Shown: positions 16,203-19,316 of the stretch, one piece after another | How the letters are laid out: every line of letters begins with the position of its first letter | Position numbering within the stretch: the stretch's first letter is position 1 | NCBI GenBank assembly: GCA_900552085.1 | Contig: URYB01000011.1 | Coordinates: 1 to 19,316 of the forward strand | Length of the DNA stretch: 19,316 nucleotides | Reading direction: 5' to 3' | Source: an uncultured Lachnobacterium sp. | Lineage (GTDB): Bacteria > Bacillota > Clostridia > Lachnospirales > Lachnospiraceae | Program-made: the position numbers and the translations under genes | Notes under the pieces: generated by a model | What the model was told of the DNA's origin: nothing | The model's database searches: none | What the model saw: the letters and a program-made list of their open reading frames with translations, nothing else

Positions 16203-17927
16203 ATGCATACATTAAAGAAATTTATCAGATATTACGGGCCGTACAAAGCGGTCTTTTTTATAGACTTATTATGTGCGACGATCATCAGTCTTGTGGATCT
16301 GGCGTATCCACAGATCTTGCGTTCACTGACGAAGACGCTGTTCGCGGGAGAGTCAAAGCAGATTCTGTCTGCGTTAGGACCGATTGCAGCGGTGCTTTTT
16401 GCGGCATATGTTCTGCAGACACTTTGCAAGTATTATGTGACATATGCGGGGCATATGATGGGTGCGCGCATGGAACGCGATATGCGCAAGGAGCTGTTTG
16501 ACCATTACGAAAAGCTTTCGTTTTCTTATTACGATCAGCACAATTCCGGACAGATGATGAGTAAGCTGGTATCGGATCTGTTTGATATTTCCGAATTGGC
16601 GCATCATGGCCCGGAGAATCTTTTTATTTCTCTGATCAAGATCGTGGGATCGTTCCTGTTTTTGTTTGTGATCAACTGGAGACTGGCGATTCCCATGCTG
16701 GTGCTTGTAGTTGTTATGTTGATTTTTTCCTATGGACAGAATCGCAAAATGCAGGAGACATTCATGGACAACCGCAGAAAAATCGGAGATATCAATTCCA
16801 GTCTGCAGGATACATTGTCCGGTATTCGTGTGGTGCAGTCTTTTGCGAACGAACGTATCGAGCAGGAAAAATTTGAAAAAAGCAATGAGGGATTTCTTGT
16901 TTCCAAGGATGCGAACTATCGTTGCATGGGAAGTTTTATGAGTGGAAATCTGTTCTTTCAGGGAATGATGTATCTCACGACACTGGTGTTTGGCGGATGG
17001 CTGATCGCGCATGGAAAGATGGCGGTCGGTGATCTGGCAATGTATGCACTGTATATCGGCATTTTCATCAGCCCGATCCAGATTTTGGTGGAGCTTACGG
17101 AGATGATGCAGAAAGGCCTGTCCGGTTTTCGTCGTTTCCTGGATGTGGTCGAGACGGAGCCGGAAATTGAGGATGCAGCAGATGCGCGGACCTTGTCTAA
17201 TGTAAAAGGCAATGTCTGCTATGAGAATGTTTCTTTCCATTACAGCGATGATGATACGCCGGTTTTGGAACATGTTTCTTTTGAGATACCGGCAGGAAAA
17301 TCGATTGCGCTGGTCGGTCCGTCGGGAAGCGGAAAGACGACGATCTGTTCGCTGTTGCCACGCTTTTATGATGTGACAGGTGGCAGGGTTACGATTGATG
17401 GAATTGATGTCAGAAAGCTGACGCTTGAAAGTCTGAGAAACCAGATTGGCCTTGTACAGCAGGATGTGTATCTGTTCTGTGGCAGCATAAAGGACAATAT
17501 TGCATACGGCAGACCGGATGCGACGATGGAGGAAATCGTTGATGCCGCACGCAAAGCGAACATTCATGACTTCATTATGGAACTTCCGGAGGGATATGAT
17601 ACCTTCGTGGGAGAGCGTGGTACACGTTTGTCCGGTGGACAGAAGCAGCGTATTTCGATTGCACGGGTGTTCCTGAAGAATCCGCCGGTTCTTATATTGG
17701 ACGAGGCAACCAGCGCGCTTGATAACGAGAGCGAGCGCTATATTCAGAAGAGCCTTGAGGAGCTGGCAAAAGACCGGACGACGATTACCATTGCGCACAG
17801 ACTTTCTACGATTCGGAATGCGGATGAGATATTGGTTGTGGCGGAGAATGGAATCGCCGAGCGGGGAACGCATGAGGAACTTTTAAAGCAGGGTGGCATT
17901 TACGCACACTATTATGAGATGAGTTGA
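16203..17927 (+). CDS. ABC exporter, fused permease and ATPase (half-transporter), 574 aa
   Basis: A type IV ABC exporter subunit that would work as a homodimer or heterodimer to move drugs, lipids or peptides outward across the membrane. The first about 310 residues hold six hydrophobic helices with the usual cytoplasmic loops (for example SYYDQHNSGQMMSKLVSDLF). The ATPase half has Walker A GPSGSGKTT at 372-380, Q-loop LVQQDVYLF, signature LSGGQ at 476-480, Walker B LILDEATS with D500/E501, and the H-loop IAHRLS. All ATPase motifs are intact. There is no N-terminal peptidase domain. Start ATG 16203 has AAAGGAG at 16190-16196. It is GC-rich relative to the gene facing it on the other strand. 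The substrate cannot be told; two small genes precede it in the same transcript, and no second half-transporter is in view. Confidence 0.93.
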   Translation: MHTLKKFIRYYGPYKAVFFIDLLCATIISLVDLAYPQILRSLTKTLFAGESKQILSALGPIAAVLFAAYVLQTLCKYYVTYAGHMMGARMERDMRKELFDHYEKLSFSYYDQHNSGQMMSKLVSDLFDISELAHHGPENLFISLIKIVGSFLFLFVINWRLAIPMLVLVVVMLIFSYGQNRKMQETFMDNRRKIGDINSSLQDTLSGIRVVQSFANERIEQEKFEKSNEGFLVSKDANYRCMGSFMSGNLFFQGMMYLTTLVFGGWLIAHGKMAVGDLAMYALYIGIFISPIQILVELTEMMQKGLSGFRRFLDVVETEPEIEDAADARTLSNVKGNVCYENVSFHYSDDDTPVLEHVSFEIPAGKSIALVGPSGSGKTTICSLLPRFYDVTGGRVTIDGIDVRKLTLESLRNQIGLVQQDVYLFCGSIKDNIAYGRPDATMEEIVDAARKANIHDFIMELPEGYDTFVGERGTRLSGGQKQRISIARVFLKNPPVLILDEATSALDNESERYIQKSLEELAKDRTTITIAHRLSTIRNADEILVVAENGIAERGTHEELLKQGGIYAHYYEMS

Positions 17928-17929
17928 AT

Positions 17930-17947
17930 AAAAAAGCCGAATGCAGC
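17930..17947 (-). terminator. Weak terminator-like hairpin between convergent genes
   Basis: On the minus strand GCTG-CATT-CGGC is followed by six T. The stem is only 4 bp with one G-U pair, but it sits 3 bp after the stop of the minus-strand gene. Confidence 0.3.
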
Positions 17948-17949
17948 GC

Positions 17950-18708
17950 TTAATATTGCATATTGTTAATTTTACAATGTATATTATAATCTTTTGCTAT
18001 TTTTATGTAGTGGGGAGCATTTGCTGTATCTAATAAAAGATTGTTATTATTTTGTTCACATGATTTTAGAATAGTTTGTTTTTGAAATTGACTGTACAAA
18101 TATTCTTTTTTCCTGATTAGTTCAGCATTTTCATTGAATGCGAATATATAACGTATTAATTCGATCGTTTGATTAGGCATATATTTGGTTTTGTTTTGCT
18201 GAGAGCCGGAGCTTTCGTCAATCCATGTGCAAATGCAAAATTTCTCTAAATTTATATTAGCATTTATAGCAACTTTGTTGTTAGACACCCAACCTAATAT
18301 GTATCCAGTATTGATATCTGTTAAAAGAACATCAACATAATGTAATTTGGGGTTGCTAAGAAGGGGATTGTAATTGATTGTTAATGGTCCGCTGTTTTTC
18401 CAGAAAATATCGGTACTATTAGTGAAATTCAATACTTTTTTATACATTTTCGATGTAGGGGATATATGATTCGGGATAATTTTTGTATTGATAGGGGTTC
18501 GTCCGATAATGTCATTGAAGAGAAAGTGTGGTTTATTGTAACCATTAGACCTGTATGTATGTCTTGGTATTCCCATAAGGTGGGGAAAATTTCCTTTTTC
18601 ACCAACAAGAATAAAACTTTTGCTGTTGTATGTGATTACAAGATAAAATGTCTTCAAATAATTTTCGAGGAAGAAGTCAGCACATTTTTGAATGTCTTTG
18701 ATATTCAT
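17950..18708 (-). CDS. PBECR4-domain putative nuclease, 252 aa
   Basis: The sequence reads like the PBECR4 family, a branch of the BECR fold (barnase, EndoU, colicin E5/D, RelE), whose members are predicted RNA-cleaving toxins or effectors. Recognisable stretches run through TFYLVITYNSKSFILVGEKG, NFPHLMGIPRHTY, KMYKKVLNFTNSTDIFW, VLLTDINTGYILGW, CICTWIDESSG and IELIRYIFAFNENAELIRKK. His48 and nearby polar residues are candidate catalytic positions, but I cannot assign them. No signal peptide or membrane segment is present, so it should act in the cytoplasm. The ATG at 18708-18706 is preceded by AAAGGAG with a long spacing (about 13 nt). It is lone and AT-rich, convergent with the ABC exporter. 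Its leader has a promoter, a folded RNA and a terminator before the ribosome site, which points to control by that RNA. The family call is from pattern memory. Confidence 0.72.
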   Translation of the reverse strand: MNIKDIQKCADFFLENYLKTFYLVITYNSKSFILVGEKGNFPHLMGIPRHTYRSNGYNKPHFLFNDIIGRTPINTKIIPNHISPTSKMYKKVLNFTNSTDIFWKNSGPLTINYNPLLSNPKLHYVDVLLTDINTGYILGWVSNNKVAINANINLEKFCICTWIDESSGSQQNKTKYMPNQTIELIRYIFAFNENAELIRKKEYLYSQFQKQTILKSCEQNNNNLLLDTANAPHYIKIAKDYNIHCKINNMQY

Positions 18709-18730
18709 AAGCGTATTAGTTCTCCTTTGT

Positions 18731-18765
18731 AAAACAAAAGCTCTTGGATTTCTCCAAAGAGCTTT
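18731..18765 (-). terminator. Intrinsic terminator between the structured RNA and the PBECR4 ORF
   Basis: On the minus strand, 18765-18753 pairs with 18748-18737 (AAAGCTCTT core plus GGA/TCC, one bulged T) around a GAAA tetraloop, and TTTTGTTTT follows. It precedes the ribosome site, so it would limit readthrough into the ORF. Confidence 0.8.
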
Positions 18766-18857
18766 GCTATCGGCAAATCGTTCACGGTTATTTTTTTAAC
18801 AGGGGAGTGCCCGGATCAGCCGATATGATTCCCTCAGCAAGTGAGCCTGTAATTTAT
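18737..18857 (-). ncRNA. Candidate structured RNA with pseudoknot in the leader of the PBECR4 gene
   Basis: Read on the minus strand from about 18857, the RNA can form an outer stem ACAGG (18850-18846) with CCTGT (18803-18799). It encloses a hairpin CTCA/TGAG (18845-18842 with 18836-18833), a hairpin GGAATCA/TGATCC (18832-18826 with 18818-18813) and a short GGG/CCC hairpin. The seven-base loop TATCGGC of the second hairpin (18825-18819) is perfectly complementary to GCCGATA downstream (18774-18768), giving a pseudoknot. Two bases later an intrinsic terminator begins. A promoter lies directly upstream. This is either a free small RNA (type III antitoxin-like or abiF-like) or a riboswitch-type leader. 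I do not recognise a named class. Confidence 0.65.
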
Positions 18858-18874
18858 ATGTTTATTATAAACAT
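18858..18874. promoter_or_regulatory. 17-bp palindrome overlapping the minus-strand -10
   Basis: ATGTTTATTATAAACAT has perfect 8-bp arms around one central base, and it covers the -10 of the minus-strand promoter. It could be an operator for a small dimeric repressor, or a by-product of AT richness. Confidence 0.4.
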
Positions 18875-18891
18875 TTTCAAAAAAATGTCTA
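18864..18891 (-). promoter_or_regulatory. Minus-strand promoter for the structured RNA and PBECR4 gene
   Basis: On the minus strand TAGACA (18891-18886), a 16-bp spacer and a perfect TATAAT (18869-18864) predict a start near 18857, right before the first RNA stem. Confidence 0.72.
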
Positions 18892-18953
18892 CTAAAATAT
18901 ATATAAATTTTTTATAAAATCTTATTGTTAAACAAAATTAAGGGGATTAATTT

Positions 18954-19316
18954 ATGAAATTAAAAGAGAAATGGAAAAAGAAATACATCGGCGACCGCAG
19001 CTTTTATCGCAGATATCTGCTGCTTGCAGTTCCGATGATCTTACAGAATGCGATCACGAACCTTGTGAGTTTTCTGGATAATATTATGGTCGGACAGTTG
19101 GGAACGGAGCAGATGTCGGGAGTTGCCATTGTCAATCAGTTGATTTTTGTGTACAATCTTGCGATTTTTGGTGCGGTGTCTGCGGCAAGTATTTTTGGTG
19201 CACAGTATTTCGGACAGGGAAATCATAAGGGACATATGCATTCGTTCCGCTTTAAGCTGTATGCGGCACTTTTGGTAACCATTCTGACCATTGCGTTGTT
19301 TGTGACAAAGGGTGCG
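18954..19316 (+). CDS. MATE-family multidrug efflux transporter, N-terminal part (cut by window end)
   Basis: The first 121 codons of a multi-helix Na+ or H+ coupled efflux pump. After a basic start (MKLKEKWKKKYIGDRSFYRR), the first helix and loop read LLLAVPMILQNAITNLVSFL then DNIMVGQLGTEQMSGVAI, the classic MATE entry with the conserved asparagines and VGQLG. The second helix follows (VNQLIFVYNLAIFGAVSAAS, then IFGAQYFGQ). A full protein would be about 440-460 residues. ATG 18954 has AGGGGA at 18941-18946. It is transcribed away from the PBECR4 gene, with its promoter somewhere in the AT-rich 18870-18940 region. It is GC-richer than the PBECR4 gene and looks like a native neighbour. Confidence 0.92.
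   Translation, partial: MKLKEKWKKKYIGDRSFYRRYLLLAVPMILQNAITNLVSFLDNIMVGQLGTEQMSGVAIVNQLIFVYNLAIFGAVSAASIFGAQYFGQGNHKGHMHSFRFKLYAALLVTILTIALFVTKGA

Noticed and set aside
16374..17873. 499-codon open frame on the minus strand opposite the ABC exporter
   Set aside because: It lies entirely within the exporter, has no ribosome site, and its product is rich in His/Arg/Cys with no domain; it mirrors the codon bias of the real gene.
18737..18850. Leader or riboswitch for the MATE gene on the plus strand
   Set aside because: The hairpin at 18737-18765 has its U-tract only on the minus strand, and the fold precedes the minus-strand ORF; 100 bp of AT-rich DNA separates it from the MATE start.

Overview
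The window looks like chromosomal or island DNA of a Gram-positive gut anaerobe of the Lachnospiraceae/Clostridia type. This is an inference from AGGAGG-type ribosome sites at nearly every gene, AT-rich accessory genes, and the families present (YdbC/PC4-like protein, DUF2130 protein, PBECR4-type protein, short clostridial hypothetical proteins). No tRNA, rRNA, transposase, integrase or CRISPR array was seen.

Left block, about 1-9381, all + strand and AT-rich: a defence-type cluster. It opens with the 3' part of a type III restriction Res subunit. Next come four closely spaced genes: a TerB-like coiled-coil protein, a small YdbC/PC4-like ssDNA-binding protein, an SF1 Upf1/DNA2-type helicase with a degenerate phospholipase-D-like C-terminus, and a 994-residue UvrD/HelD-type helicase that starts at TTG. 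Spacing of 12-39 bp suggests one transcript. I do not recognise this four-gene set as a named system; the PLD-fused helicase recalls type II Mokosh.

Middle block, 9382-15525: a patchwork. A 362-bp gap with one tiny ORF is followed by a nitroreductase, an ORF that fuses the CrcB fluoride-channel N-terminus to an unrelated C-terminus (a deletion scar), a GIY-YIG protein, a glycerate kinase with its own promoter, a DUF2130 predicted nuclease with a strong terminator-like hairpin, and an OLD/AbiLi-like ATPase. The ATPase gene's translationally coupled partner is reduced to 41 codons. GC-richer housekeeping genes alternate with AT-rich defence genes.

Right block, 15547-19316: two small conserved hypothetical genes (the first Nif11-like) lead into an ABC exporter. 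Facing them on the minus strand is a PBECR4-type putative nuclease. Its leader carries a near-consensus promoter, a compact folded RNA with a 7-bp pseudoknot, and an intrinsic terminator placed before the ORF. This promoter-RNA-terminator-toxin-like-gene order resembles type III toxin-antitoxin or abiF-like loci and is the most striking signal here. A MATE efflux gene, cut by the window edge, diverges from it.
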